A stretch of DNA of 64,000 nt from the NCBI GenBank assembly GCA_949316235.1, contig OX438744.1, positions 3,410,001 through 3,474,000 of the forward strand, read 5' to 3'. The stretch is from Oegoconia quadripuncta. Its lineage: Eukaryota; Arthropoda; Insecta; Lepidoptera; Autostichidae. The position numbers were made by a program, and so were the translations under genes. Shown here one piece after another: positions 43,823 to 55,706 of the stretch (positions are counted from its first letter, which is position 1; the number at the start of each line of letters is the position of its first letter). Below the pieces are notes generated by a model. That model was given only the letters and a program-made list of their open reading frames with translations. It had not been told where the DNA came from and searched no databases.

Positions 43823-44835
43823 TTCATCTTGTAGGAAAGATTTCTAGTTGACTTTTTAAGCTAACTCTACTCCGATTGAAACTATTCCTATGAATGTTAT
43901 AAATATTTACTAATTTATAAAACCTATGATTTTTAGTAATAGTTGAGTACGAGGGCTCCCTTCGCCCACCCCTTGCTACGCCACTGTTACTTTGACACTA
44001 CTAGTGCTTTACTAGATAACTGGTGTAAGTGTTCCAACTATTTATTAATTAACTAAACTGTATACCTACATACCTAACTAAATTAACTATATATATATTG
44101 TATTGTGTGTTAAACCTTTTTCATATATAATGAATAAATAGAAAAAAAAAAAAAAAAACCTAATCTTGGACATCGGTCATAAATCACCCAGTCCGAAAAT
44201 AGGATTACCAGGCGATGATAAACACCGAAGTTGTCACCGTCAAAATAGACAATATTTACTGTGTGTCGGTCATGGACTCGTGTCGGTGCTTCCGTATCGT
44301 AAAACCCGACAAGGATTAAGGGGTTAATACTACATACCACTTCAGGCTAGTTGTCTTTGGCCCACAGCCAACCGGTCTCGTGTAACCATTGGGCAAATCC
44401 TTCAATGAATACATTCACCACAGAAAATTTACAATAGATTCAGGTAATTTTGAATCACAATTGACTAATTATCTAAATTAGTCTAATCAATCAATCAAAT
44501 ACGCTTTATTGTTTAAATATGGAAGCTACATTTAAATATCCTAAAGAAACTACAAATTTTACAAACAATTTAATTATTATTATCGTACAAAAAGACTTCC
44601 GCCCATGTGGAATCAATTTATCGTTTCGCGGGATTTATTTGAAATTTTGAGATAAATAACCCTATAATGCGGATTAATACATAGTATAATAAAATCTCTT
44701 GTTTCATTGTTGTTTAAACGCGCATTACGGGAAAACTGCTGATTGGATTTTGGTAATTTTAGTAAGAAAAACGCTTTAATATATGCAAAATAATTATAAA
44801 ACTTTTACAATTTCAAAATGAATGAAAACCATAAA
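43823..44835. other. Mostly unassigned, with small repeat scraps
   Basis: A SINE B tail-like piece (TACTAGATAACTGGTGTAAG) is at about 44013, an A run at about 44142-44158, and a possible reversed LINE tail (AATCAATCAATCAAATACGC) at about 44486. No supported gene. Confidence 0.45.
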
Positions 44836-44837
44836 CA

Positions 44838-45075
44838 TTTTTTTTATTCATTCTCCAACAATTTTGGAAGGTAAAGGTATCTGAGTCCATACAGCCAAGT
44901 TTTCTGTAATATTCTTTCTGTAGTAATTCTTCAGTAAACCGTTCACCATCAAAAAGTTCACCATCACTGACTTTTCCGTGCTGTTATTCACTTGAAAACT
45001 TCGAATGCACAAATTTTAAGAAATGTAAACAAACATGCATCATCACACATGAAGTTCCCGCCAAGAAGCTAAAAA
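44838..45075 (-). mobile_element. Retroposon sharing the 5' module of family E
   Basis: The minus strand begins AGCTTCTTGGCGGGAACTTC, then TTTCTTAAAATTTGTGCATT, as in the E leader. Its body differs: AATAACAGCACGGAAAAGTC, CTTTTTGATGGTGAACGGTT, ending TGAATAAAAAAAATG. The TIR-free, A-rich end suggests retroposition. No target duplication identified. Confidence 0.5.
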
Positions 45076-45289
45076 ATAAATAAATCGGTGTGACTGTTGT
45101 AGAGCTGGAAGCTGTGAAAAGTAACATAGTGGCTTGACGGAATAAACACCCAGATTTATGGTTTGTGGAAGTAACTACATTAGGTTTATTCTGCAAAAGA
45201 AAAGGCTGTCTGTCTTTCATTCCAAACAATGAGCACTTACCTGAAATGAGAAATAGAAATACTGAGGTAGACATAATTTTTTTACTTTA

Positions 45290-45612
45290 TTTGAGCAATA
45301 GCTTTCCTCCCGCGACTTCGTCCGCGTGGAAGATTTTATCAAAATACAAACAACAAACTTTCATCCCCTATTTTAACCCCTTGGGGGTAGAATTTATCAA
45401 AATCCTTTCTTAGCAGATGCCTACGTCATAACATCTACCTGCATGCCAAATTTCAGCCCGATACGTCCAGTGGTTTGGGCTGGGCGTTGATAGATCACTA
45501 TGTCAGTCACCTTTGAGTTATATGTATTTAGATTATATATATATTTAGATTTCATCCTAATCCGTTCATCCGTTTCGCTGTCATTGAGCTTTCGCATTTA
45601 TAATATCAGTTT
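45290..45612 (+). repeat. Repeat I copy
   Basis: CCTCCCGCGACTTCGTCCGC, TGCATGCCAAATTTCAGCCC, CCGTTCATCCGTTTCGCTGT and TCGCATTTATAATATCAG. Confidence 0.7.
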
Positions 45613-46149
45613 ATTTAGTGTTCCAAATGTGAAAACAATTAATTTTTCTAATCCCTCGTAGATTGTTATTGTAGAATGTGGTGATTATAATGATATAATA
45701 TAATCCTAATGTGAATTGCTAACGCATTGTTGGAAAAACAACATTAATTCCGATTCAAAAGTCATTTAGATTCTTGCAGAGACCCGTAGAAGCAAACCGC
45801 AGTTAGCCGTAGCGATTGCTACGGAAGCTTAGACGTGGAGGAAAAATTGTAACCATTTATGATTTTCCACGTATTTCTCTCTGGGGAATTTCTCCTCTAT
45901 TGCTCTCATTGAGTCTTATATTTCTCTCTCTATCGTTCCCATTTGATTTCATCGCTGTGTTAACGCTACGAGGTATTATTTTAACTGCTACGCCGTAGTC
46001 GGTAGCGCGTGTCTACGACCGCTACGATTTTAGCTTCGGATTTTGTCCATTATTTTGCAAGAATACATTTATTGCTCTTTCCTTTAATAAATTATCATTA
46101 TTTCATCGTATTACAGTAGATGTTTATTTTTCAAATTATAATTATTTTT
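45613..46149. other. Unassigned sequence
   Basis: No supported gene or repeat. Confidence 0.45.
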
Positions 46150-46460
46150 ACAATTCAGTAAATTTAAAGATGCTATTAAACAGAGACTTATTATGAAGAC
46201 ATAAAATAAAATTTCAGACTATGATAGATAAACCATGGACATAACTAGCTCGTTAGCATGTCAGGCTCTATCATAATTAATAATTAACTATATTGTGCCT
46301 TTTGTAATATAAAGACCTGCTTTAAAAGAGCAACCTTCGAGTTTCTTGCTTCTTCTTCTCAGGAGAAATTGCCTTTTTAAGTAGCTTGTAAAAAATTAAA
46401 AAGTGACTACATTAGTTGTACTCTGTGTACCTATAAAATAAAGAATATTTGTCTCTTAAC
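46150..46460 (+). pseudogene. Jockey-like LINE 3' end
   Basis: FKDAIKQRLIMKT and DYDR, stops, then AAAGAGCAACCTTCGAGTTT and CTTGCTTCTTCTTCTCAGGA. The last blocks match the 3' UTR of the remnant at 31160-31720. Confidence 0.65.
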
Positions 46461-46799
46461 TGACAAAGCAAGCGAGTGAGAGTGCGATTTCGCATTCATA
46501 ATGAAGTATTATTTTATTGCGCTTTGACCACCAAAATATCCGAAGTATTTCCTGTATAAACTCAGTTTGGGCACGAATTTATCAGAGTGAATATCCTGTG
46601 GCGTTTTCAATAAATTATTTTACCGTGATGCCATTATGTGATACGTAGGTACTCGTATGCGAAGTGACGTAATGTGACCCAACGTTTCATTCGTAGTCAG
46701 AAGAGGATTAATGTGACTTATTTTTTATCCGTTAGTGCCTGTCTGATAGGGAAATTATCATATTATGTCTTGTGACGAAACCAATAGCATATAAATATA
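46461..46799. other. Unassigned sequence
   Basis: No supported gene or repeat. Confidence 0.45.
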
Positions 46800-47349
46800 G
46801 CCCAGGGAAAATACTGTAAAAAATTAGCTTAGCTAGACACAATTCAGAACCGACTTATAGAAGTTATTATTGTTATCTTATAGAAGTATATTAGGGATGT
46901 AATTTTGAATAATTAAGCTTAAAAAAATCCCAGCATTAAGTCTAGTTTTTTTTTGAAAACTTATTTTTAATTTGTATCTTAATAACAATAAATACTAACT
47001 GATATTTAATTAGGTAGACTTTTGTTAAACGCAGTTAACTTATTGATGGAAAAAAACTAAGTATGTTATAGTTAGGCATGCATGAGTTTTAACTGAAAAT
47101 GTCGTCGAGTTGCATTGCTTAAGAAATAAAAATAATTTTCCCAAATGTTTTGAATTTAAAGAAATACCTAAATATTTTTTTTTAAAGATACACATTTTTC
47201 AACTTTAGCTTATTTAGTTACTTACTTAGTACTTGCATGCTTAATTTTTAGCAATTATTACTACATTTACAACACTTTATTAAATGTTTCAAGAAAATCG
47301 CGCTTATTCGTTTTTCCGAGGTATTTCGTATTCCGTATTTTCCCTGGGC
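46800..47349. mobile_element. TA-flanked MITE R
   Basis: Starts GCCCAGGGAAAATAC after TA (46798-46799) and ends GTATTTTCCCTGGGC before TA (47350-47351), 550 bp. TIRs are 15 bp. No coding frame. A Tc1/mariner-type non-autonomous element is likely. Confidence 0.75.
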
Positions 47350-47424
47350 TAATAATAGTTTATTGACTCAAACTTAAGCTACATGTATCTACTTAGAGAT
47401 TAAGAGGTATACAATTCCAAGTGT

Positions 47425-47535
47425 CCTAACTAATATTATATATACTAAAGTTTGTCTATGTATGTATGTATATATGTTTGTTACCTCTTCACCCCTGAAC
47501 GGTTGGACGGATTTGGATTCATACATGCTCGTCGG
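47425..47535 (-). repeat. Repeat I fragment, reversed
   Basis: ACTAATATTATATATACTAA, AAGTTTGTCTATGTATGTAT, GGTTGGACGGATTTGGATTC. Confidence 0.6.
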
Positions 47536-47741
47536 TTACTGGTTGACTACATCTGACTTTTTGTAAGTACGTCAATCATTTTATTGACGTACTCCTTCTG
47601 ACATAATTATCATACTTAATTTCAATCAATGCAGTCTATGAAGTTGTAGGAATATATTATTACTTTTAGTGGTAAATAGCATTTATTTACTGTATTATCG
47701 AGGAGTTAATATAAAACTACATAGTCTAAACTTGGCTATTA

Positions 47742-47978
47742 TTGACGACCGATTGGTGTAGTGGATAGTGACCCTATCAGCGAAACCAACGGTTGCGGGT
47801 TCGAATCCCGCGAGGGGTAAATGTTTGTGTGACGAATACGAACATTTATTCCCGAGTCATGGATGTTTATATAAATATTTATGTATGTTTATCCGTTATC
47901 TAATTTCCATAGCACAAGCTTTGCTTAGTTTGGTGACTAGATGATTGGTGTAAGTATCCGAAATATTTATTTATTTAT
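47742..47978 (+). mobile_element. SINE B, best full-length copy
   Basis: GACGACCGATTGGTGTAGTG, box B GCGGGTTCGAATCCCGCG at 47797-47814, body ATGTTTATATAAATATTTAT and tail GATTGGTGTAAGTATCCG then ATTT units. Confidence 0.88.
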
Positions 47979-47979
47979 T

Positions 47980-48347
47980 GAGATAGGAAATGCAGAAAGC
48001 GGCCCTAGCTTAATTTTTTGGCCGCAAACATCTTTATTTATTTAATGAACCGAATCCTTCGTTACATAAAAGCGTTAACAAACCTGTTAGACCAATTGTT
48101 CGACACAATACTCGTACAATTGTAGGGTAAACTGCCTCGTTTTTGTACGGGGACAATAATAGACCGTTTTTCGTCAATAGCGCACGGTTGCCGCTCGTTA
48201 TGCTACCTTTAACTGTTGATTAGTTTCAGTCGGCAACTGGGGCGCTCGCCCCATTTCGTTTACAACTGCTGACTGTTCAATTTTGATTTACGTATATGTA
48301 AAAATATAGTATGGTTATATTAAATAAGGGGCTAGTAGACTGACCTC
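47980..48347. other. Unassigned sequence
   Basis: No supported gene or repeat. Confidence 0.45.
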
Positions 48348-48612
48348 TAATCATCATCATCATTTCAGCCTATAAACCACTGTAGGCCATCCCTCCTATA
48401 TGAGGGAGTATGGGCCATAGTCCACCACGCTGACCCAATGCGGGTTGCGGACTTCATATGCCTTTCAATTTTTATTTCTCAGGCATGCAAGTTTGCTCAC
48501 GATGTTTTCCTTCACCGTTTGAGAGCAGTCAGATAAATGCACATAAGTACATGCACATGTGTCTTCCAAATTAGGAAACCGCGTCGTAACCGCTGAGCCA
48601 CCGACGCTTGAT
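48348..48612 (-). mobile_element. SINE D copy
   Basis: ATCATCATCATCATTTCAGC tail, GAGTATGGGCCATAGTCCAC, TTTTCCTTCACCGTTTGAGA and head CGTAACCGCTGAGCCACCG. Box B is deleted relative to the copy at 5379. Confidence 0.82.
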
Positions 48613-50100
48613 AGTGGTCAAGAGGATATTCACTCACAATTGCTAACGCATTTGTTAAGTAACTGTCATGACGCGATGATATCGGTCAGATTTCACATCA
48701 CGATTGCAAGGTTGGAAAAGGTATGGGAGATCGCAAATGTATGTGACAGAATAGCAACGATTGACGATATCGTATGCAATTAAAAATTGTTATCGATTTG
48801 CGTACACGTCCTACTTGCGATATAACATTACTTAAAATATATGGGTTTGAACATGTTTTCTAAATTACTTTTCGAGATCACCCAGTGAATATAATCCGTG
48901 CGAATGCGCAGTCTCCCCGCAGACAATGGTTCACCTATTGTCTTGCTCCGCGTGTCCTGACAGCTGCACCTTTGACGACCTCCTTAACGCCACAGACAGT
49001 GCTGTTAGAGTGGCTAAGTTTTGGTCCAATAAAATTTGAAACTTGCCTCGACTCGAAAAGAAGAAGAATATGGATGTAGTGTAGTATTTCAAAAGAAAAC
49101 TTAATTTAGCAATGAGGTCACTCGACCCGACGCATCTTTTTATAGTAGGCATAGCTAAAGGGAATCCTAGTGTAGAGATCATTTGATTATTTGCCAAATT
49201 TTCTTAAATAACAAACAATGACTTGCCGCTGTCGTAACACTTGGTACCACTTTGAACCTAAACTCCGCAAAGTAATTTATCTGAGTTTCTCTTGACTAGC
49301 TGTCGACTGTATTTCATGATCTTTATTATTCTTAGTTTGTGATTTAGTAAATAATTTGTAAACTAATATTATTTTCGTTGGAAGTTGCGAATTGATTGTA
49401 TATTTATCAGTCAAAACTGTATATACTTAATAAAAATTGCCTGGCTATACTTAAAACACAGCTTAACGGGCCTTTCAATTGGTCAGCTTTCAAGTTTCGA
49501 CGTGTAACCATACGAAGTGGTGCGGGGCGCTAGGGGTAACTAAGTGGGCGGGGCATCGTCTCGTTCTACCATATTACAGCTTCGTCAAGGTCAAGGTGTA
49601 TACCTCTCCCCTCTTCGTACGCTGCTGCAACAGCTACTCGTGCAGTACTTTGGTAAAGACAAATTTGCCAACCCTAGATATATCTAACAGCTGTCAGGGA
49701 TCCGAAACTTATTTAAAAAGTCGTTCCACTGTAAGGGTAAAATTGTTACACTGTATTCGAAGCGTACCCTGAAGTGTATTTTGACAGCAGGCAATCTTGT
49801 TTTTATGTAAAATCCTAAAACGCTCATGAAACGAACGTTTCTTTCGCTTTTAATGGTAGTAAGTCATGACGAGGCAGTTTTTTTTGGTTTATTTTTTAAA
49901 AGAATGTTGGTATTATTTTAAGTACAATAACTTTCCCATAACCCTTGCTTTTGGGATTGGAGGTTGATCGTTAATACTCCCCTATTCATATCGAGTCATC
50001 ACACCTTATAATGGTTGCCTTTATGATACCCATAGAATGAGATGTATTGATCGTGCTATGGGACAAACTAGCAAAATGCTCTTGACTACCGCAGCTTTTA
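48613..50100. other. Unassigned sequence, one possible LINE scrap
   Basis: At about 48960-49080 the plus strand reads CPDSCTFDDLLNATDSAVRV and AKFWSNKI, which recalls the end of RNase-H-type LINE proteins; the match is weak. No other frame here (including 49479-49772, 97 codons) shows a motif. Confidence 0.35.
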
Positions 50101-50262
50101 TTTATTTATTTATTTTTATAATTTATTGCACACGAGTACTCATAAAAGTCAAAGACATACTAGATACAGGATATACAAAAGGCACTAGCTTATCTCTAAA
50201 AAGAGATTTCTTCCATCAATACCCAGCAAATGTGAAGGAAAACAGGAGTTCGATAGGATAGA
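50100..50262 (-). repeat. Reversed LINE 3' tail
   Basis: ATTT units, TTATTGCACACGAGTACTC, AAAGACATACTAGATACAGG, TTATCTCTAAAAAGAGATTTC. The layout resembles a LINE 3' end, with the short repeat at the A-rich terminus. Confidence 0.45.
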
Positions 50263-50269
50263 CATACAT

Positions 50270-50980
50270 ACGTGCACTGAGAAAAAGTGTTAATAATCAA
50301 CTTAAAATCAAAAGACTATAATAATAATACTTCAAATATAATAAAATAAATACATATTTAATATTAAATAAAATACGTACGTAAGTTTCAATTATAAACG
50401 AAATGAGGAATGCCTGTAACTTTTTAACAAATAAATATATACTTACTTATAATATATACATACACTAAACATACAAGTCTGTCATATAAACCTACATAAT
50501 ATTATTATAATTTACTTTTAATGGTTTGGATCTTAAAAATATCATATATTGCACTACCTAAGACTAGCATGACTCTATAAAAGTACGTTTATATGATTCA
50601 TACCAGAATATTAGTTTTAAGAATGCAAATATTAATGCAAATTTTGTTGGAGGTCTTACGAGCTAAGAACGGGTGACTGAGATGGGAGCATTAGCATTAA
50701 TTTCGTTAAAAATCCGTCATAAAATTAGCTAAAATTTTGAAATTAATTCTTACCTTATGTTTTTACGAAACAAAAAAATTATTTGAAGAAAAAAGCAGTG
50801 TGGTTAAACTAGTGGTTCTGTACATTTTCAAGAAAAAGACGAAGAAGTTCGTGAATTGGAGGAATTGTTTGCACAAGAGCAATCTTCGAGTTATTATTTA
50901 TTTCATCATTCCACAGAGACGAACGACGAATAAAATTCAAAGGAAGTCTTTCTAAGTAGGTTTTGGGTTAAAATGTATAT
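50270..50980. other. Unassigned AT-rich sequence
   Basis: Holds a short jockey-like 3' scrap (AAGAGCAATCTTCGAGTTAT) at about 50875. No supported gene. Confidence 0.45.
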
Positions 50981-50981
50981 A

Positions 50982-51308
50982 CAGGGTGTCCCTGGAAGTA
51001 TGGATCAAATCGAACAGGGGCATGGGGAAGGTCATTCCCAAACTTTTTAACCCTATGAATGTCAGTGCCATTTTTTACGGTTCAAAAGTTATGATCAATT
51101 TTTTACATTTTCATATTATCGAATAGTGCTTATACAAAAAAAATTTTTAAAAGAAAACTAGCAAAGCTATCAGCTTAATTTTTTAATTAAAAATAATTAA
51201 TTAATTTTTTTTTCTTATTTTTTTTTTTTTTTTTTTTTCATCTTAAGTTTGGGAATGACCTTCCCCATGCCCCTGTTCGATTTGATCCATACTTCCAGGG
51301 ACACCCTG
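50982..51308. mobile_element. TA-flanked MITE K with 64-bp TIRs
   Basis: Begins CAGGGTGTCCCTGGAAGTAT after TA (50980-50981) and ends in the complement before TA (51309-51310), 327 bp. TIRs at 50982-51045 and 51245-51308 look identical by eye. Interior is AT-rich with a long T run at 51212-51238. Non-autonomous IS630/Tc1-type element, probably recent. Confidence 0.88.
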
Positions 51309-51310
51309 TA

Positions 51311-51865
51311 TATTGTGCAATTAGACTGATATCGCCGAGCGGTCATCTTGACGCATATACGGTTACTGGATTGAATTCTATCTCGGTTACCCTACTTAGC
51401 TATAGTAGTGCTCCGCGTCCGGATATCCGTTTCACGTTAATGTCGCTTGTATAGTCGACCACACATCAGATGTTACATTTCAACCTTTGGACTGTCCACG
51501 CGTGGTATGAACGCGCTACTGTACGGCAGGTCAGTTTATAATGTCACTGTTACACTTGATGTGCAGACTGTACAGTCGGAAACAGATACCTAAACCTTCA
51601 CAGCCCTGTATTAATACAAATAAAGTTTTCTGTATATATTTCAATAGCACTTTTTGTTTGTTGAACTCAGTGATTATTGTAACTGAATATAAAATTATCG
51701 AAATATGTCCTAGATTTCTTAAGAAAACTTAATTTTTATTATGCAGGCCTGTAAATCTTTATCTGTTCCTGGCTGCACCATTCTTTTCGATTTGTGATCT
51801 TTAGACAATTATTTTACGATAGTCATTGGTTTTATCGAGTGACGTGTTATTTTCGGCATATCTAA
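51311..51865. other. Unassigned sequence
   Basis: No supported gene or repeat. Confidence 0.45.
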
Positions 51866-52045
51866 CTAATATTATAAATACGAAAGTGTTGATGTTTGTT
51901 TGTATATAACTCAGTCACGGCGAAACGGATGATTTCATTCAAATCCGTCCATCCGTTTCGCCGTGGTGGAGCGACAAACAAACAAATATCCAAACTTTCA
52001 CATTTATAATATTTTCCCCTGAGAAGAACAAGCAAGAAACTCGAG
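51866..52045. repeat. Inverted repeat I pieces and a jockey tail scrap
   Basis: Left: CTAACTAATATTATAAATAC and GAAAGTGTTGATGTTTGTTT. Right: AAATCCGTCCATCCGTTTCG and CACATTTATAATATTTTCCC. The reversed jockey block AGAAGAACAAGCAAGAAACT follows at 52022. Confidence 0.6.
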
Positions 52046-52074
52046 TACTTGTAGTGGTAGAGCCACGCTGTAAG

Positions 52075-52452
52075 CTATTGGCTTGCAGCATGAATGGGCC
52101 GGCTCGACCGGGGAAGTACCACCCTCTCGCAGAAGACCGACGTCTGAGTAGTGGCATTTTGCCACTGCGCTTCGTCCGGTGAGCGAGGGCGCCGGAGGCC
52201 CCCCTTCCAGTCTCTCTCCAGAATGGTAGCGGTATTTAAAGAGTTAGTACCCCAGGAGGGTACTAGCACTGCTGGAGAATCCCTCATCGCTCAGGCTGCC
52301 CTACTTATTCTGGGGTGGACACCTTCCTCAAAGGCCGGCAACGCATCTGTGACCCTTTTGGTGTTGCGGGTGCCCATGGGCGGCGGTGATTGCTTTCCAT
52401 CAGGTGACACGCATGCTCGTTTGCCGCCCTCTCATATAAAAAAAAAATACTC
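52075..52452 (+). pseudogene. Non-LTR LINE 3' end, copy U2
   Basis: The terminal frame reads DTFLKGRQRICDPFGVAGAH and GRR with a stop, then TGCTTTCCATCAGGTGACAC and CTCATATAAAAAAAAA, nearly identical to U1. Upstream GGGCCGGCTCGACCGGGGAA and GTGAGCGAGGGCGCCGGAGG are blocks common in lepidopteran LINE 3' regions. The protein upstream of this terminus is missing. Confidence 0.78.
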
Positions 52453-52459
52453 GAGAGGT

Positions 52460-52720
52460 CGCTCTTAAAAAAAAAAAAGGTTTTATATTACAAAATTATT
52501 AATTATTATTTTTTATTATAATATTTCATAATAAATTGTCAAATAGCCTGGTTATGCGAACGGGCTGTTTATGTCCATGAATGTTTATTATGTAAATAAT
52601 CTGATATATTATAATATGCTTTCTTAATAAGTTTCTGTTTTAAAATAAAATCTGTAAATTTATTGAAAGGAAGATTTTGTATATCAACAGGAACCTTATT
52701 GAAAAAGCGTTTTGATAACA
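52460..52720. other. AT-rich sequence
   Basis: An A run at 52469-52480 and AT-rich DNA; nothing else seen. Confidence 0.45.
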
Positions 52721-52721
52721 T

Positions 52722-52808
52722 ATGTTTATATGTTATCTAGTATCCCAAGTACAAGCTTTGCTTGGTTTGGGACTAGATAATTGGTGTGAGTGTCGGAATT
52801 ATTTATTT
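52722..52808 (+). mobile_element. SINE B 3' tail
   Basis: GTTATCTAGTATCCCAAGTA, AGCTTTGCTTGGTTTGGGAC, TAATTGGTGTGAGTG. Confidence 0.75.
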
Positions 52809-53019
52809 ATATTTGCATTAAAAAAACATTTGTAGACTTCCACGTTTCAACGCCAATGGGTTCACTTACTATCACGTATGAATTTCCGTATAATACGAAA
52901 GGTAAATCGTAGATTTTGTATCAAGTATTAAACATTTAATATTTAGAATACCCAAACCCTCATGCTTGGCATATCTCTGACTGCCGCATTAGAGGTAAAG
53001 GTCGTGACATTACTTACTT

Positions 53020-53165
53020 ATGTATGAATATTTCCGACATTCATTCTATTACGTACAGGCTGTGCGTTTATGGAACCACCTTTCACTTCGTATGAGAAAG
53101 TCTCCATTATTGAAAGTTTTAAAAGAAAAGTGCACTATATTGTACATAATACAATATTATCTAGT
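53020..53165 (+). pseudogene. LINE reverse transcriptase C-terminal block
   Basis: YFRHSFYYVQAVRLWNHLSL and RMRKSPLLKVLKEKC. The SF...A.RLWN.L......S....FK pattern is the usual C-terminal block of several non-LTR clades. The open frame then runs into a tandem repeat, so the 192-codon ORF is a chance fusion and not a gene. Confidence 0.68.
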
Positions 53166-53284
53166 TTATACAAGGTTATTTATCGTATACCTGAAATTTG
53201 AAATTAATTTGGTCAGAAGCACGTATAGAATCGATTCCGGCTATAAAAATATTATTACGAGGAAAAACGACGGTATGTGTTTGA

Positions 53285-53725
53285 CGGTGTTGTGTGTGTA
53301 TGAGTGTCCAGTCTTTGTGCTGACGTATCTCAGTAATGTGTGTGTATGTCCAGGCTTTGTACGGACGTATCTCAGTAATGTGTGTGTGTCCCCAGTCTTT
53401 GTGTGTGTGTGTGTGTGTATGTGTGTCCAGTCTTTGTGCTGTCGTATCTCAGTAATGTGTGTGTATGTCCAGTCTTTGTACGGACTTATCCCAGTAATGT
53501 GTGTGTGTACAGTCTTTGTGTGGACGTATCTCAGTAATGTGAGTGTGTGTGTCCAGTCTTTGTGCGGACGTATCTCAGTAATGCGTGGGCCGATTTGAGT
53601 GCGTGTTTTTTTGTACCAAAGATTAAACCCGGATATACGTCCTAACTTGGTTAACCTAAAATATTTGATGGCAAGCGGTTAAACCGTTTCGAAGATATTT
53701 AGCTGTAAACAATATATTTAGCTCT
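53285..53725 (-). repeat. Repeat G with expanded internal minisatellite
   Basis: About seven to eight units of 40-50 bases with GTCCAGTCTTTGTGCGGACG, TATCTCAGTAATGTGTGTG, plus a (GT)n run at 53400-53420. After the array comes the ordinary end of repeat G (AAACCGTTTCGAAGATATTT, AGCTGTAAAC). Only this copy has the expanded array. Confidence 0.85.
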
Positions 53726-54645
53726 AAGCATGACAGGCGCGATAAACGTTTATATCGCGCGAGATAATATTTGTCCTGCTCATTCGCTTGGACGAAATAT
53801 ACAACTATCCCTCTCTCACTCCTACATCGCATGCACTAAACGATGTCATGGTGAGGCTGGACGATATAATCATTTGTTCAATCAATGTTTTTTTATTATA
53901 TTGTTTTTTGGCATCAAACAGACTTAATTAAAATGTTGTCGGGGTTTTCTAAATTTTCAACGTATATGTATGAATTCCACGTTCAGTTATTTGTTTATTG
54001 TGTGATGATGTGTATTAAGCTTAAACTTTGTTTGAACGCTTCGCTCCGTTGTGTGATTATTTTTAGACATCGAAGGTCATGTTTACCGAAATAAGGTCCA
54101 ATATCCATTGATGGGGGGAAGTGCAGTCAATCGAGCCGAACTGTGTTAACTTGTATGTGCCTATCTTTTAATCTAAATATATTAGATGAATTTGTCTGGC
54201 TAATTTTAGGCAACAGGATAACGATAGTCACTGTCTTAAATAGCCTTCTTGCCCATGAATCCCAATACTCAGTGTTTCGTAGTCAACAACGAACCCTTAT
54301 ACAGAGTCGCCATGTCCGTCTATCTGTCCGAGGCTTAGCTCAGAGGCTCTTAGTACTAAAAAGCTGTAATTTGACATTAATATACAAACTAATCGCGACG
54401 AAAAAGTGGTAAATAAAATCTCGGGAAAAAATTTTTTCAGGGTGCCTTCCCCGAAGGTGAAGTGGGGGTATATTTTTTTTGTTTTGTACCAAATTGTGTT
54501 GTATGTCGTTGGATAGACCATTCAAAAATATTACAGGTCATCGTAGACAGTTTTTCAATTCAGGGATCCGTTTAAGAAATATTAAGCCTGAAAGTGGTCA
54601 GAGACGACAAATTTGCTTCTATTATAATATCTACCTGTTTACTAC
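53726..54645. other. Unassigned sequence
   Basis: Frames at 53885-54094 and 54143-54412 have no motifs. Confidence 0.45.
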
Positions 54646-54647
54646 TC

Positions 54648-54848
54648 GTTATCTGGTGTGTGTGGAAGGGCATTTTTAAAAGTCCATCCTCATGTTTACA
54701 TGTAAGTCTGATGACGAGCAATGATTGTTTTGCTGCTGATTGAGATGAGTTAGCCAGTCTATTCATTAGGTTGGCGTTTTGAGTGAGTCATCTTCACTTA
54801 ACATAATTTAAGTCATGTGCATAGCAACTATACATAAAAAAAATAAAA
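54648..54848 (+). mobile_element. Ancient SINE A copy
   Basis: GGTGTGTGTGGAAGGGCATT, GAGATGAGTTAGCCAGTC, CATCTTCACTTAACATAA and GCATAGCAACTATACATAAA follow the SINE A order with many gaps. Confidence 0.55.
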
Positions 54849-55308
54849 ATATCACAGACGAAGCTGTAAAGTTTTATGAACCTAGTAATATTTCAGTCTC
54901 GTATTGCGGTATCGAGCACACTCTGAGCTAATGAACCCTTTGTATAGCTTCTGGATGTATTCTATTCATGTTTCTTTTTATAAGAAATAGAAAATTTTCT
55001 TCATTGCGTCTTCTCTACGAACAGACGAAGATACAGGGTGGGCGCAATGGCGCAATTATCCAATTTAAATCGTCATTATACCCGTTTATGTGATTATAAA
55101 GAATAAAATATGTTTTATATCAGTCGCCAGCAATGTAAAGCACAATATAATATATAATAAATGGTATATGATAGAGCAACATCAGCCAATTGCCAAATCT
55201 GTAAGTTGCTTAATGAGACGTTTTCAACAGAGAAAAGTAAATACCACATGAAGTATATTTGCTGAAAGTACTATTAATTCTTTCATCTGATTTCATCATT
55301 CTGATAGT
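54849..55308. other. Unassigned sequence
   Basis: A lone ACAGGGTGGGCGCAA at about 55033 looks like one end of a TA-type MITE, but I find no partner. Confidence 0.4.
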
Positions 55309-55309
55309 T

Positions 55310-55475
55310 GACATACTACACAAATACATTATTTTTAATAAATTCATATAATATGAAAAACGTCCATGTGTTATGTCCATCTTCATCTACAAACATATGC
55401 TCCTAGCGGGAGTCGAACCCGCGACCATTTGAAATAGCAGTCAGCGTTTCTAACCACTACACCAAACAGGTCGTC
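55310..55475 (-). mobile_element. SINE C copy, 3' truncated
   Basis: TTGACATACTACACAAATAC to CCACTACACCAAACAGGTCG, with GAGTCGAACCCGCGACC. The 3' GGCGCTGTGTG end is absent. Confidence 0.82.
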
Positions 55476-55706
55476 AATCGTATTAAATGAATGATAGAAA
55501 AATATAACTTATTGAAAGTCAGCATTGTTATTCTTTAAAATTACATTCTACAGTTGGCTTATCCGAGTGCGAATCCTACAACGCACTGACGAAGTTATCT
55601 CAAGACACTATTAATTGTGGAACCGCGATCCCCGGTCGATACCAACATAACTGAGGACGATATTCATTTTTCCTCCACACAATCTAACCAGTGTGTGTTA
55701 TTATAT

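Noticed and set aside
47742..47830. tRNA gene (GGGTTCGAATCCC box B with TAGTGG)
   Set aside because: The head is followed by the SINE B body and recurs many times. No full acceptor stem or cloverleaf was found. The same holds for the SINE A, C and D heads.
53020..53598. 192-codon ORF as a gene
   Set aside because: Only the first 45 codons are LINE-like. The rest translates a tandem repeat of repeat G.
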